Notes: generated by a model not told the origin, from the sequence alone. 12,728 bases of DNA from an uncultured Chlorobiaceae bacterium (GCA_903917955.1 CAIXCO010000129.1:1-12728), one strand, 5' to 3'; positions 1 to 6,569 are shown, counted from the first letter of the stretch. Made by a program: numbers and translations.

Positions 1-613
1 GTGCTTTAGCGCCAAATTCAAGAAGTTCGCTTTCTGGCCGGAATCCCCAGAGGACGCCAAGTGGGTACATGCCAGCCCTTGTGGCGGTCAGCATGTCGAT
101 GCCGCTGTCGCCGACATAGAGGATTGAGGAGGGCTCTTCCTGGAGCATTTTGGCGACGAGCAGGGCACCTTCAGGGTCGGGTTTGTGGGCTATGGCGCTG
201 TGATGGCCCATAACAACATCGAAATCCCACTCTTTCAGCAGTACCTCTGCGCAGAGTTGGGTGAAGTGGTCGGCTTTGTTGGAGAGGATTGCTTTTTTGA
301 TGCCTCTTTCTGTAAGGGCGTCGAGCAGGGTGCTGATGCCGGGGTAGGGGCGTGAGTTTCGGCTCCAGTTGTCGGCGTAGTGCGTCATCAGATCTTTGAG
401 CAGGAGGTCGATGGTTTCGGGGGTTCCGGCCTCTTCGGGCAGCGCTTTTTTGACCAGTTCCCTCATTCCGTGCCCGACAAGAAAGCGGCACTCATCGACG
501 GTATGGACGGGGTAGTTGTGCTGGGCGAGTACGCTGTTGAGGGTGTTGACAATATCCTGGAGGGTGTTGAGCAAGGTGCCGTCAAGGTCGAAGATAACTG
601 CTTTGCAGGTCAT
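1..613 (-). CDS. HAD-superfamily hydrolase, phosphoglycolate phosphatase-like (partial, 3' end off window)
   Basis: A cytoplasmic phosphatase of the haloacid dehalogenase superfamily. Members of this subgroup remove phosphate from small organic phosphates such as 2-phosphoglycolate. Reading the minus strand from ATG at 613 gives 204 residues with no stop before the window edge. All four HAD motifs are visible: motif I DLDGT with nucleophile D9 and acid D11, motif II S111-N112, motif III K144-P145, and motif IV GDSGID with D169 and D173. An alpha-helical cap (about residues 15-90) lies between motifs I and II, as in the Gph/PGMB-type subclass. The remaining C-terminus is probably short, since family members are about 210-230 residues. 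The start is chosen because motif I follows it directly; no Shine-Dalgarno sequence precedes it. Substrate cannot be decided from sequence alone; a pyrophosphatase (PpaX-like) or another sugar phosphatase is possible. Confidence 0.88.
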   Translation of the reverse strand, partial: MTCKAVIFDLDGTLLNTLQDIVNTLNSVLAQHNYPVHTVDECRFLVGHGMRELVKKALPEEAGTPETIDLLLKDLMTHYADNWSRNSRPYPGISTLLDALTERGIKKAILSNKADHFTQLCAEVLLKEWDFDVVMGHHSAIAHKPDPEGALLVAKMLQEEPSSILYVGDSGIDMLTATRAGMYPLGVLWGFRPESELLEFGAKA

Positions 614-644
614 GGAAGAGATTCTCAGGTTGTGAAATAATGAT

Positions 645-685
645 GCAATAAAAAAAGCACCCTATACCTGCGGCATAAGGTGCTT
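645..685 (-). terminator. Strong intrinsic terminator of the chlorosome-like gene
   Basis: Read on the minus strand, the arm AAGCACCTTATGCC pairs with GGTATAGGGTGCTT around a GCA loop. This gives a 14-bp stem (with G-U wobbles) at 655-685, followed directly by a T-run. It lies about 20 bases after the stop codon of the 705-1031 gene. It separates that gene from the downstream HAD hydrolase, although the hydrolase could be reached by read-through. Confidence 0.85.
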
Positions 686-704
686 CTTTAAAAAAAACAG
701 CGGT

Positions 705-1031
705 TTACTTTTTAGGGATAATCACTGCTGTTACGTTCTGCACTACTTCGCCAGCCGTGCATGATACGCTCTGCACCAATTGACCAGCGGTGGTGGTTGC
801 GCTCTGCAACAACTGACCAGCGGTTGCTGTTGTGTTCTGCAACAACTGACCAGCGCCGTTTGCTGCGTTGCCAGCAAGATCAAGAGCTGATTTTGCAAGG
901 GGCTCAACAACCGATACGATTGCTTTTACGCCAGTGCCTACAAGATCAACATTCTGCTGAACAAGTTTGCCTGCAGTGTCAACAAGGTTGCTGAGTGCAA
1001 CTGAAAAGTCGTTAATTGCGTCGTTTGCCAT
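705..1031 (-). CDS. Probable chlorosome envelope protein, CsmB/CsmF type, with hendecad repeats
   Basis: A 108-residue protein without a signal peptide, rich in Ala, Val, Gln, Thr and Leu, and ending in PKK. Residues 60-103 are four consecutive 11-residue units: AGQLLQNTTAT, AGQLLQSATTT, AGQLVQSVSCT and AGEVVQNVTAV. A related unit, AGKLVQQNVDL, occurs at 20-30, and the residues between fit the same period up to residue 52. Such 11-residue periodicity is typical of long amphipathic helices that lie on lipid surfaces. Small, Ala/Val-rich proteins of this kind coat the lipid monolayer of chlorosomes in green sulfur bacteria; from memory the N-terminal half resembles CsmB/CsmF, but I could not align it. 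The gene stands alone between its own promoter and terminator. The alternative is another amphipathic, phasin-like or LEA-like surface protein. A single cysteine (C91) is present. Confidence 0.6.
   Translation of the reverse strand: MANDAINDFSVALSNLVDTAGKLVQQNVDLVGTGVKAIVSVVEPLAKSALDLAGNAANGAGQLLQNTTATAGQLLQSATTTAGQLVQSVSCTAGEVVQNVTAVIIPKK
739..870 (-). repeat. 33-bp tandem repeat within the chlorosome-like gene, four copies
   Basis: Units begin at 739, 772, 805 and 838 on the plus strand, each starting TGCA. The 805 and 838 units share TGCAACAACTGACCAGCG exactly and then diverge. The 772 unit is nearly the same, and the 739 unit (translated last) is the most diverged. The period equals 11 codons and matches the protein hendecads, so the tail of the protein looks recently expanded by in-frame duplication. 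Confidence 0.85.
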
Positions 1032-1050
1032 GATGGTTATTATTTTAAGG

Positions 1051-1077
1051 GTTATAATGGAAGATATGTTGGGTCAA
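1051..1077 (-). promoter_or_regulatory. Candidate sigma-70-type promoter for the chlorosome-like gene
   Basis: On the minus strand, TTGACC (1077-1072) is followed after 15 bases by TATAAC (1056-1051). Shifting the -35 by one base gives TTTGAC with a 16-base spacer. Transcription would start near 1044, leaving a short leader before the ATG at 1031. No Shine-Dalgarno sequence is present in that leader. This is judged by eye only. Confidence 0.45.
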
Positions 1078-1166
1078 AATTGATTCCGGTATGTCTGTTC
1101 CATGATCGTTTTAATATTCAATCTCCGAACTTTAACGCAATTTAATAAATTAAAACAAGAGAAGCC

Positions 1167-1195
1167 AACAGAAAACTGTTTTTATAACACGTTAT
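1167..1195. promoter_or_regulatory. Pair of adjacent inverted repeats in the csm-like/pstS divergent region
   Basis: Two short perfect inverted repeats lie four to five bases apart: AACAG-AAAA-CTGTT (1167-1180) and ATAAC-AC-GTTAT (1184-1195). They sit about 100 bases upstream of pstS and about 140 bases upstream of the divergent gene. They could be operators for a dimeric regulator. The first could also act as a weak hairpin followed by T residues on the plus strand. No function is shown. The rest of the 1032-1293 gap holds no gene and no recognisable Pho box. Confidence 0.3.
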
Positions 1196-1293
1196 GCTTT
1201 GCTGGCCGATGAAACTGGTGTAGATGAAATTTCAGAGTTACCCGGTTGCTGTGTATCTTGCCTTTGTATTTAAAAAAAACGAGAATTGAAACC

Positions 1294-2106
1294 ATGATAA
1301 AAAAAATTTCGCTGTTTGTTGTTCTGCTTGCTGTCATCCTCTCTATGACGGCCAGCGCGGCAGTTACCTCTCTTGTACTTGATGGCTCTACGACCGTAGG
1401 ACCTATAGCAAAGACGTTTGCTGCATATTTTACGAAAAAATATAGGGTTCCTGTTAACGTGAGCGAGTCGGGTAGTGGTAATGGCGCCAAAAGTCTGATT
1501 AACGGTTCCTGCACCATTGCCACAATGTCACGAGCCATGAAGGCGGCTGAAATTGCGGCGGCCCGCCAAAAAGGGGTCAATCCTGTTGCCTCTATTGTTG
1601 CGCTTGATGGTCTTGCCATGGTTGTTCATCCGGCAAATCCGGTGCGCTCGTTGACGAAAGCGCAGATCACCAGCATTTATCGCGGCACTATCACCAACTG
1701 GAGAGAGGTGGGAGGTCCCAATGCGCGTATTGTTGTTCTCCAGCGTGAATCCAACAGTGGGACTGAGGAGTCGTTCAAGGAGCTTGTGATTGGTAAAGGG
1801 GTGCAGATTACAGGAAGTGCTGAGACGCAGTCGAGTAATGGCTCGTTAAAAAGCCGGGTGAGCACAACCCTTTCAGCCATAGGTTTTCTCGGCCATGGCT
1901 TTGTTGATGGCTCGGTAAAAGCTATTGCTGTCAATGGTGTTTTTCCTACGGTGGCGGCGGTAAAAAATGGTAGCTATCCGGTATCGAGGCCACTCTATTT
2001 TTATACGAACGGCCAGCCTGTTGGGGTGGTCAAACAGTTTGTTGATCTGCCGAACAGCGCTGATGGAAAACGGATGATCACTGAGCTTGGCTTTATTAAC
2101 CGCTGA
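1294..2106 (+). CDS. pstS: Phosphate ABC transporter, periplasmic phosphate-binding protein PstS
   Basis: The periplasmic receptor that delivers inorganic phosphate to the PstCAB permease. The protein has 270 residues. Residues 1-22 are a Sec signal peptide (two lysines, a hydrophobic core, then an ASA cleavage motif); there is no lipobox cysteine. Phosphate-binding elements of the family are visible: DGSTT at 30-34, ESGSG at 58-62, the MSR stretch at 78-80, and RESNSGT at 151-157, whose Arg, Ser, Gly and Thr contact phosphate in known PstS structures. The protein is shorter than E. coli PstS (about 320 mature residues) but matches the compact forms of many non-enteric bacteria. The ATG at 1294 is chosen because it places the signal peptide exactly at the N-terminus; an upstream in-frame TTG at 1246 would bury it. 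A terminator separates it from pstC, which may let the receptor be made in excess. Confidence 0.95.
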   Translation: MIKKISLFVVLLAVILSMTASAAVTSLVLDGSTTVGPIAKTFAAYFTKKYRVPVNVSESGSGNGAKSLINGSCTIATMSRAMKAAEIAAARQKGVNPVASIVALDGLAMVVHPANPVRSLTKAQITSIYRGTITNWREVGGPNARIVVLQRESNSGTEESFKELVIGKGVQITGSAETQSSNGSLKSRVSTTLSAIGFLGHGFVDGSVKAIAVNGVFPTVAAVKNGSYPVSRPLYFYTNGQPVGVVKQFVDLPNSADGKRMITELGFINR

Positions 2107-2144
2107 GATCATTTTTTTTGGCAGTAAGAGCACCTTTTTACATG

Positions 2145-2182
2145 AAAGCCGGTTAAGCAATTACTCCGGCTTTTTTGTTTTT
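2145..2182 (+). terminator. Intrinsic terminator between pstS and pstC
   Basis: AAAGCCGG (2145-2152) pairs with CCGGCTTT (2166-2173) across a 13-base loop, and a T-rich tract follows. It begins about 40 bases after the pstS stop codon. Together with the motif at 2260, it indicates that pstC-pstA-pstB-phoU can be transcribed separately from pstS, or only by read-through. Confidence 0.8.
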
Positions 2183-2259
2183 GATGCTTCCGGGGCAAAT
2201 GTTTCATACTTGTAACAGAAGGCTGGTTGTATTGTTTGGTGAAAGCTCTTAGATTGGGC

Positions 2260-2277
2260 CTGTTAAATTGAAGTCAC
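2260..2277 (+). promoter_or_regulatory. Pho-box-like motif upstream of pstC
   Basis: CTGTTAAATTGAAGTCAC reads as two heptamers, CTGTTAA and AAGTCAC, separated by ATTG. This is the 7+4+7 layout of a Pho box (enterobacterial half-site CTGTCAT); each heptamer matches the half-site at five of seven positions. A close copy lies upstream of the phoU-like gene at 6552-6569, identical at 15 of 18 positions. It ends 57 bases before the pstC ATG at 2335. Binding by a PhoB-type regulator is inference. Confidence 0.5.
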
Positions 2278-2334
2278 CGTGGGGTTGAAGTTGTGCGCTC
2301 ACCTTGGTAATTGTAAAAGAAAATATTCAAGACT

Positions 2335-3498
2335 ATGGCTGGAGAGAGTGGAGGGGAGTGCAACCGCACCAATGCATTTGTGGTGAGCGCCCGTAAACGC
2401 ACCATGCAGAAGGTGGCAAAAAAAGCAGGGGAGAGTATGCTTTTTGCTGTAGCCTCTTTTGTGGCAGTTATTGTTCTTTTCATCTTTTATTTTGTGGCAC
2501 GTGATGCGGTTCCGTTTTTCCAGATCCGTGGCTTCACTGAATTTTTCACCAGTTCAAACTGGTATCCGGCTGATGACCCTGGCGAATTTGGCGCTCTTGC
2601 CATTATCTACGGCAGCTTGATGGTGACGTTTGGTTCTGCCTTGATTGCCGTGCCGATGGGCGTGGCCGCAGCAATCTGCCTGAGTGATATCCTCCCATTT
2701 TCGATACGGCAGTATGCCAAGCCGGTCATTGAGATGCTTGCGGCAATTCCTTCGGTAGCCTTTGGTTTTTTTGCACTTGTCGTTCTTGCCCCGCTTTTGC
2801 AGAATAACGGCGGCCCCATGTTGATGTGGGCGTGGTGGATACTCGTTTCACCCTTTATGCTGCTTACCGTTATCGTCCTTTCCGATCTCTTGACGGCGAA
2901 GATAATCGAGCCGAAACGGCGTCAGCAAATGCACATTTTTTTGTTGATCCTCTTCAGTTTCCTTTCGATTTTTATGTTGTTCAAGGTTGGTACTGTTCTC
3001 TATGGGATTCAGATTCTGAGCGGCACCAACGCTCTAAATGTCTCGATTATTTTGAGCTTTATGGCTTTGCCTACCATTGTCAGCGTCTCTGAAGATGCAC
3101 TTCAGGCGGTTGGACGCGACATTCGTGAGGGGAGTTATGCCCTCGGAGCTACCAGGGCTGAGACGATCCTTAAAACCGTTCTTCCTGCCGGAAGCAGTGG
3201 CATTCTTGCGGCGGTCATTCTTGGTATCATGCGCGCCCTCGGCGAAACGATGGTGGTCTGGATGGCTTCAGGAAACTCCTCCCAGATTCCCGAGCCATGG
3301 TTCAATTATCTCCAGTCAATCAGGACGCTGACGGCAACCATTGCCGGTGATATGGGAGAAGCTGATCAGGTGACCGGGTCAGCCCGTTTTCATGTCTTGT
3401 TCGCAATGGGGCTGCTTCTGCTTGTTATCAGTTTTGTCAGTAACCTGATCAGCGAGAGGATTGTTGTTCGCCAGCGGAAAATTCTTTCGGGCCAGTAG
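2335..3498 (+). CDS. pstC: Phosphate ABC transporter permease PstC
   Basis: One of the two inner-membrane subunits of the phosphate channel. The protein has 387 residues if it starts at ATG 2335. Residues 36-54 form the first membrane segment. The family stretch around WYPADDPGEFGALA (76-89) and the following segments define the permease domain. The cytoplasmic EAA loop that docks on PstB is at about 260-285 (EGSYALGATRAE... with LPAG), and the PstC-typical RALGET is at 300-305. It is longer than E. coli PstC (319 residues). A segment at about 155-235 holds two extra hydrophobic stretches (164-187 and 200-225) around a basic EPKRR loop. The start is uncertain: ATG 2404 would leave the usual short N-terminus of 11 residues, and neither start has a Shine-Dalgarno sequence. 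It is followed by pstA in the same operon. Confidence 0.93.
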   Translation: MAGESGGECNRTNAFVVSARKRTMQKVAKKAGESMLFAVASFVAVIVLFIFYFVARDAVPFFQIRGFTEFFTSSNWYPADDPGEFGALAIIYGSLMVTFGSALIAVPMGVAAAICLSDILPFSIRQYAKPVIEMLAAIPSVAFGFFALVVLAPLLQNNGGPMLMWAWWILVSPFMLLTVIVLSDLLTAKIIEPKRRQQMHIFLLILFSFLSIFMLFKVGTVLYGIQILSGTNALNVSIILSFMALPTIVSVSEDALQAVGRDIREGSYALGATRAETILKTVLPAGSSGILAAVILGIMRALGETMVVWMASGNSSQIPEPWFNYLQSIRTLTATIAGDMGEADQVTGSARFHVLFAMGLLLLVISFVSNLISERIVVRQRKILSGQ

Positions 3499-3500
3499 TT

Positions 3501-3528
3501 GTTGACGGTTGGAGGTTGAAGGTTGTGT
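3501..3528 (+). repeat. Degenerate heptanucleotide tandem repeat (GTTGNNG-like) between pstC and pstA
   Basis: Four consecutive heptamers, GTTGACG, GTTGGAG, GTTGAAG and GTTGTGT, begin just after the pstC stop codon. The second unit creates a GGAGG (3511-3515) seven bases before an in-frame TTG (3523) of pstA. A related fragment, GGTTGAAGTTGTG, occurs near 2283-2295 upstream of pstC. The array is short and imperfect, so it may be a decayed simple repeat. Confidence 0.6.
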
Positions 3529-3552
3529 ATCTGTTCATCAAACCCTGTACTT

Positions 3553-4899
3553 ATGAATATCGGAACCAGAAAAATACTTGATAGATCATTTACGGCGGTT
3601 GGTATTGGCTCTATTGTTGTCATGGCGGTTGCCCTGATGATTGTTGTTGTGCCGATCATCACCAACGGTATTGGTGCGGTATTTTTTACCGGTACGGTTG
3701 AGCACCGCAAAATGCTCTTCAGTGAATTCAAGAGGGGCGACAGTGAGAACCTCTCCAGTGAGGTTGCCTCGTCCGATCGTTACCGTGCAAAAGTGTACGG
3801 GATGCTCACCGGCTTTGAGGCTGAACTTGAAACGATGGCTCCGGAAAAAAAGGCTGAATACAAGGCGAAATATTCAGAGGTCAAAGCGGCACTCCAGGCC
3901 CTGCTTGGCCCTTTTCCCGGTGATCCTGCACCGATGTTGACACGGTTCAAGTATGGGCAGACCCGGTGGGAGAAGGCGGAGGAAAAGCTGCATGATCTCC
4001 TTTATGAGTCGAAGTGGGACAACTCCAATCCTGATGTGATGGCCAAAGAGTATTTTGTGAGCCGTGCCATCGGCTTTCAGGGAACCTCGCTGGTCAAGCT
4101 TTTTCCTTATGTCAAGGATAATATGGAGAAGCTGCTTCTTCCTGAGTTCACCTTTTATTGGGGATTTATCACCGACAGCTCCGTGGATTCACACTTTTTT
4201 GGGGGTATCTGGCCGGAAATTCAGGGAACCTTTTTTCTTGCCGTCGGTGCCATGCTTTTTGCCTTTCCCCTTGGTGTGGTTGCGGCGGTCTATTTTACTG
4301 AATATGCCAGGCCCGGCTTTTTGAACAGCATGTTGCGCAGCGCCAACAGTACCCTTGCGGGTGTACCGAGCATTGTTTTTGGTATGTTTGGTCTCGCTTT
4401 TTTTATCAATACCCTCAAAGTTTCTGAATCAAAAAGTGTGATTGCCGGTGCGCTGACGCTGGCCATCATGATTCTGCCGACCATTATCCGTGCAGCCGAA
4501 GAGGCGATTCTTGCTGTGCCGAAGACCTACAGGGAGGCTTCACTCAGCCTTGGTTCCACAAAATGGAATACCATTGCGACGGTGATTCTGCCCGCAGCGT
4601 TGCCTGGCATTATTACGGGAGGAATTATCAGCCTCGGCAGGGCGGCGGGCGAGACGGCTCCGATTATCTTTACGGCAGCGGTCAGTGTTGGATCGGCCAT
4701 AGGCTTGGCGGATGTCTTTTCTTCTCCCACGCCGGCACTCTCCTGGAACATTTATAACCTTGCCAGTGAACATGAGGCCGCTGCCCAGATTCGCCATGTT
4801 CAGTATGGTATGGTGCTTGCCTTGGTCAGTATCGTGTTGATGCTGAACTTGTCGGCGATTGTGCTGAGGGCCCGTATTTCGAAAAAATTAAAAGGCTAA
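3553..4899 (+). CDS. pstA: Phosphate ABC transporter permease PstA with large periplasmic insertion
   Basis: The second inner-membrane channel subunit of the Pst system. From ATG 3553 it has 448 residues, against about 280-300 in the usual family members. Residues 13-38 are the first membrane segment. Residues about 50-200 form a charged, largely helical insertion, predicted to face the periplasm because it follows the first segment. The permease core starts near 222 (IWPEIQGTFFLAVGAMLFAFPLG in outline). It includes AGVPSIVFGMFG (269-280), the EAA loop at about 325-350 (YREASLSLGSTKWNT then LPAALPG), and the PstA-typical GRAAGETAP at 362-370. The start is open: an in-frame TTG at 3523 has GGAGG seven bases upstream and would add ten residues, whereas ATG 3553 has no Shine-Dalgarno sequence but gives a conventional N-terminus. 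pstB starts 11 bases after the stop. Confidence 0.93.
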   Translation: MNIGTRKILDRSFTAVGIGSIVVMAVALMIVVVPIITNGIGAVFFTGTVEHRKMLFSEFKRGDSENLSSEVASSDRYRAKVYGMLTGFEAELETMAPEKKAEYKAKYSEVKAALQALLGPFPGDPAPMLTRFKYGQTRWEKAEEKLHDLLYESKWDNSNPDVMAKEYFVSRAIGFQGTSLVKLFPYVKDNMEKLLLPEFTFYWGFITDSSVDSHFFGGIWPEIQGTFFLAVGAMLFAFPLGVVAAVYFTEYARPGFLNSMLRSANSTLAGVPSIVFGMFGLAFFINTLKVSESKSVIAGALTLAIMILPTIIRAAEEAILAVPKTYREASLSLGSTKWNTIATVILPAALPGIITGGIISLGRAAGETAPIIFTAAVSVGSAIGLADVFSSPTPALSWNIYNLASEHEAAAQIRHVQYGMVLALVSIVLMLNLSAIVLRARISKKLKG

Positions 4900-4910
4900 A
4901 ATAACTATCA

Positions 4911-5771
4911 ATGCTCATGACAATGGATGCCAGAGAGAGTTCCGGAAGTGCGCCGGCACAGAAGGCAACACGGGATATGTATCTCCCTCCGGAACGAAAA
5001 AAAATAGCCGATGGTGGTACTGCTCATATTTCGGCCAAGGAGTTTTCGGTCTATTATGGGGAGTTTGAGGCGGTAAAGAGGGTGAGTGCCGATATCCTTT
5101 CAAAATATGTGACCGCCATCATTGGTCCCAGTGGCTGTGGCAAGAGTACCTTTTTACGCTCTATCAATCGGATGAACGATCTCATACCGAGTTGTCACAC
5201 AACCGGTGCTCTGCTTTTTGATGGTCAAGACGTTTATGGAAAATTCACCGATGAGGTGCTGCTCCGTAAAAAGGTGGGGATGGTGTTCCAGAAGCCGAAC
5301 CCTTTTCCAAAGTCCATTTTCGACAACATCGCCTACGGTCCCCGACTGCATGGGGTGAACGACAAGAAGAAACTGATGGAGATTGTGGAGCGCAGCCTGA
5401 AAAAAGCGGCGATTTGGGATGAAGTGTGCGACCGTCTCGACAAGAATGCCCTCGGTCTGAGCGGCGGCCAGCAGCAGCGTCTCTGTGTTGCCCGTACGCT
5501 TGCTGTTGAGCCTGAGGTGCTTTTGCTCGATGAGCCTACCTCGGCTCTTGATCCAAAAGCTACTGCAAAAATAGAGGATCTTATTCAGGAATTGCGCGGC
5601 AGTTATACCATCATGATTGTTACGCATAACATGCAGCAGGCCTCACGGGTATCGGACTCCACCATGTTTTTTTATGAAGGGGTGCTTGTTGAACATGCTT
5701 CGACCGCGCAGCTCTTCACCAATCCGAAAGACCCTATGACAGAAGATTATATAACCGGAAGATTCAGCTAA
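4911..5771 (+). CDS. pstB: Phosphate ABC transporter ATP-binding protein PstB
   Basis: The cytoplasmic ATPase that powers phosphate import through PstCA. The protein has 286 residues, with all nucleotide-binding elements intact: Walker A GPSGCGKST (72-80), Q-loop Gln127 in the PstB-typical FQKPNPFP, signature LSGGQQQR (183-190), Walker B VLLLDEP with catalytic Glu208, D-loop SALD, and switch His239 in THN. The C-terminal TEDYITGRF is also typical of PstB. Residues 1-38 are a polar extension before the ABC domain, longer than in E. coli PstB (257 residues). In-frame ATGs at 4917 and 4923 are alternative starts, and none has a Shine-Dalgarno sequence. The gene lies 11 bases after pstA and 18 bases before phoU, so it is within the pstCAB-phoU operon. 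Confidence 0.97.
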   Translation: MLMTMDARESSGSAPAQKATRDMYLPPERKKIADGGTAHISAKEFSVYYGEFEAVKRVSADILSKYVTAIIGPSGCGKSTFLRSINRMNDLIPSCHTTGALLFDGQDVYGKFTDEVLLRKKVGMVFQKPNPFPKSIFDNIAYGPRLHGVNDKKKLMEIVERSLKKAAIWDEVCDRLDKNALGLSGGQQQRLCVARTLAVEPEVLLLDEPTSALDPKATAKIEDLIQELRGSYTIMIVTHNMQQASRVSDSTMFFYEGVLVEHASTAQLFTNPKDPMTEDYITGRFS

Positions 5772-5789
5772 CGAAACCATTACACGATC

Positions 5790-6476
5790 ATGTCAGAACG
5801 TCCGGTCCATGAGCTTATAAAAGAACTCTCGCAGGTACTTGTGCAACTTTCCGACAAGGTGGTCGGGAATTTACTTGATGCGCTGCATGCAGTGAAATAT
5901 CAGGATGAGCAGGGTGCGCGAAAAATCAAGCTTGTTGATGATGAAATCGATGTGGCTGAGGTTGACCTTGAGGCGCGCTGCCTGGCATTTCTTGCCTTAT
6001 ATCAGCCTGTAGCAAGAGATCTGCGCACTATTGTCACCATCATCAAGATCAATGATGACCTTGAGCGTATCGGTGACCTCGCTGTGCACATTATTGAGCG
6101 TATGCCTGATATTAGCCCCGAAATGCTTGAATCCTTTGATTTTGAGAATATGGGCATTCGTGCTGGCGATATGGTAAAAAAGTCTATCAAGGCATTTGTC
6201 TCCAAAGATCGTATGCTTGCCGACCAGGTGTGTGCCCTTGATGAAGAGGTCGATATGATGCATCGCTCCGCTTTCAAAAAAGTGACGGCGCTCATGAAGG
6301 GCTCTGATTCTGATGTTGACCAGCTCATAGCAGCATTAAGCATATCGCGCTATATCGAGCGTATGGCCGACCATGCATCCCGCATCGCCAATGAGGTCAT
6401 TTTTCTGGTGACGGGTGAAATTGTCCGCCACAGGGGTGGCTTTTATGAAAAGCTTATTGAATCGCTTAAAGAGTGA
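5790..6476 (+). CDS. phoU: Phosphate signalling/transport regulator PhoU
   Basis: A cytoplasmic peripheral protein that restrains the Pst transporter and, through the sensor kinase PhoR, represses the Pho regulon when phosphate is plentiful. The protein has 228 residues, close to the E. coli length (241), and folds as two three-helix repeats. Each repeat shows the family metal-binding helix: DDLERIGDLAVHI at 89-101 and YIERMADHASRIANEV near the end. The YQPVARDLRTI stretch (71-81) is the usual PhoU segment before the first of these. It is the last gene of the pstCAB-phoU run. No hairpin terminator was found in the 131 bases that follow. No phoR or phoB gene is in the window. Confidence 0.96.
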   Translation: MSERPVHELIKELSQVLVQLSDKVVGNLLDALHAVKYQDEQGARKIKLVDDEIDVAEVDLEARCLAFLALYQPVARDLRTIVTIIKINDDLERIGDLAVHIIERMPDISPEMLESFDFENMGIRAGDMVKKSIKAFVSKDRMLADQVCALDEEVDMMHRSAFKKVTALMKGSDSDVDQLIAALSISRYIERMADHASRIANEVIFLVTGEIVRHRGGFYEKLIESLKE

Positions 6477-6551
6477 ACAGCTTGCAACAGTGAGGCTATG
6501 GGGGGAGTTTGAGGTGTTTTAGTTTTTTTTCTTGCAATTAACCTTGCAGGT

Positions 6552-6569
6552 CTGCTAAATTAACGTCAC
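6552..6569 (+). promoter_or_regulatory. Pho-box-like motif upstream of the divergent phoU-like gene
   Basis: CTGCTAAATTAACGTCAC matches the pstC motif at 2260-2277 in 15 of 18 positions and keeps the 7+4+7 layout (CTGCTAA, ATTA, ACGTCAC). It ends 38 bases before the ATG at 6608. A possible -10 element, TAAACA, lies 11 bases after the motif, as expected if the motif replaces a -35 box. The rest of the 6477-6607 gap shows nothing else recognisable. Confidence 0.5.

Noticed and set aside
380..640. Plus-strand open frame of 86 residues at the left edge
   Set aside because: The opposite strand encodes a HAD phosphatase with all four catalytic motifs over the same bases.
1246..1293. TTG start that would extend PstS by 16 residues
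   Set aside because: It would place a hydrophobic stretch before the signal peptide. ATG 1294 gives a standard signal peptide, and no ribosome-binding site supports the TTG.
1032..1293. Search for a Pho box before pstS
   Set aside because: No stretch matches either the enterobacterial Pho box or the motif shared by 2260 and 6552 well enough to report.
1182..1619. 145-residue minus-strand open frame overlapping pstS
   Set aside because: It lies antisense to the conserved phosphate-binding motifs of PstS; the sequence does not resemble a real protein.
5154..5627. 157-residue open frame on the minus strand inside pstB
   Set aside because: It is fully antisense to an intact, highly conserved pstB frame, has biased low-complexity composition and matches no known domain.
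6477..6551. Possible terminator after phoU
   Set aside because: There is a T-rich run near 6523-6530, but no stable hairpin could be drawn before it.
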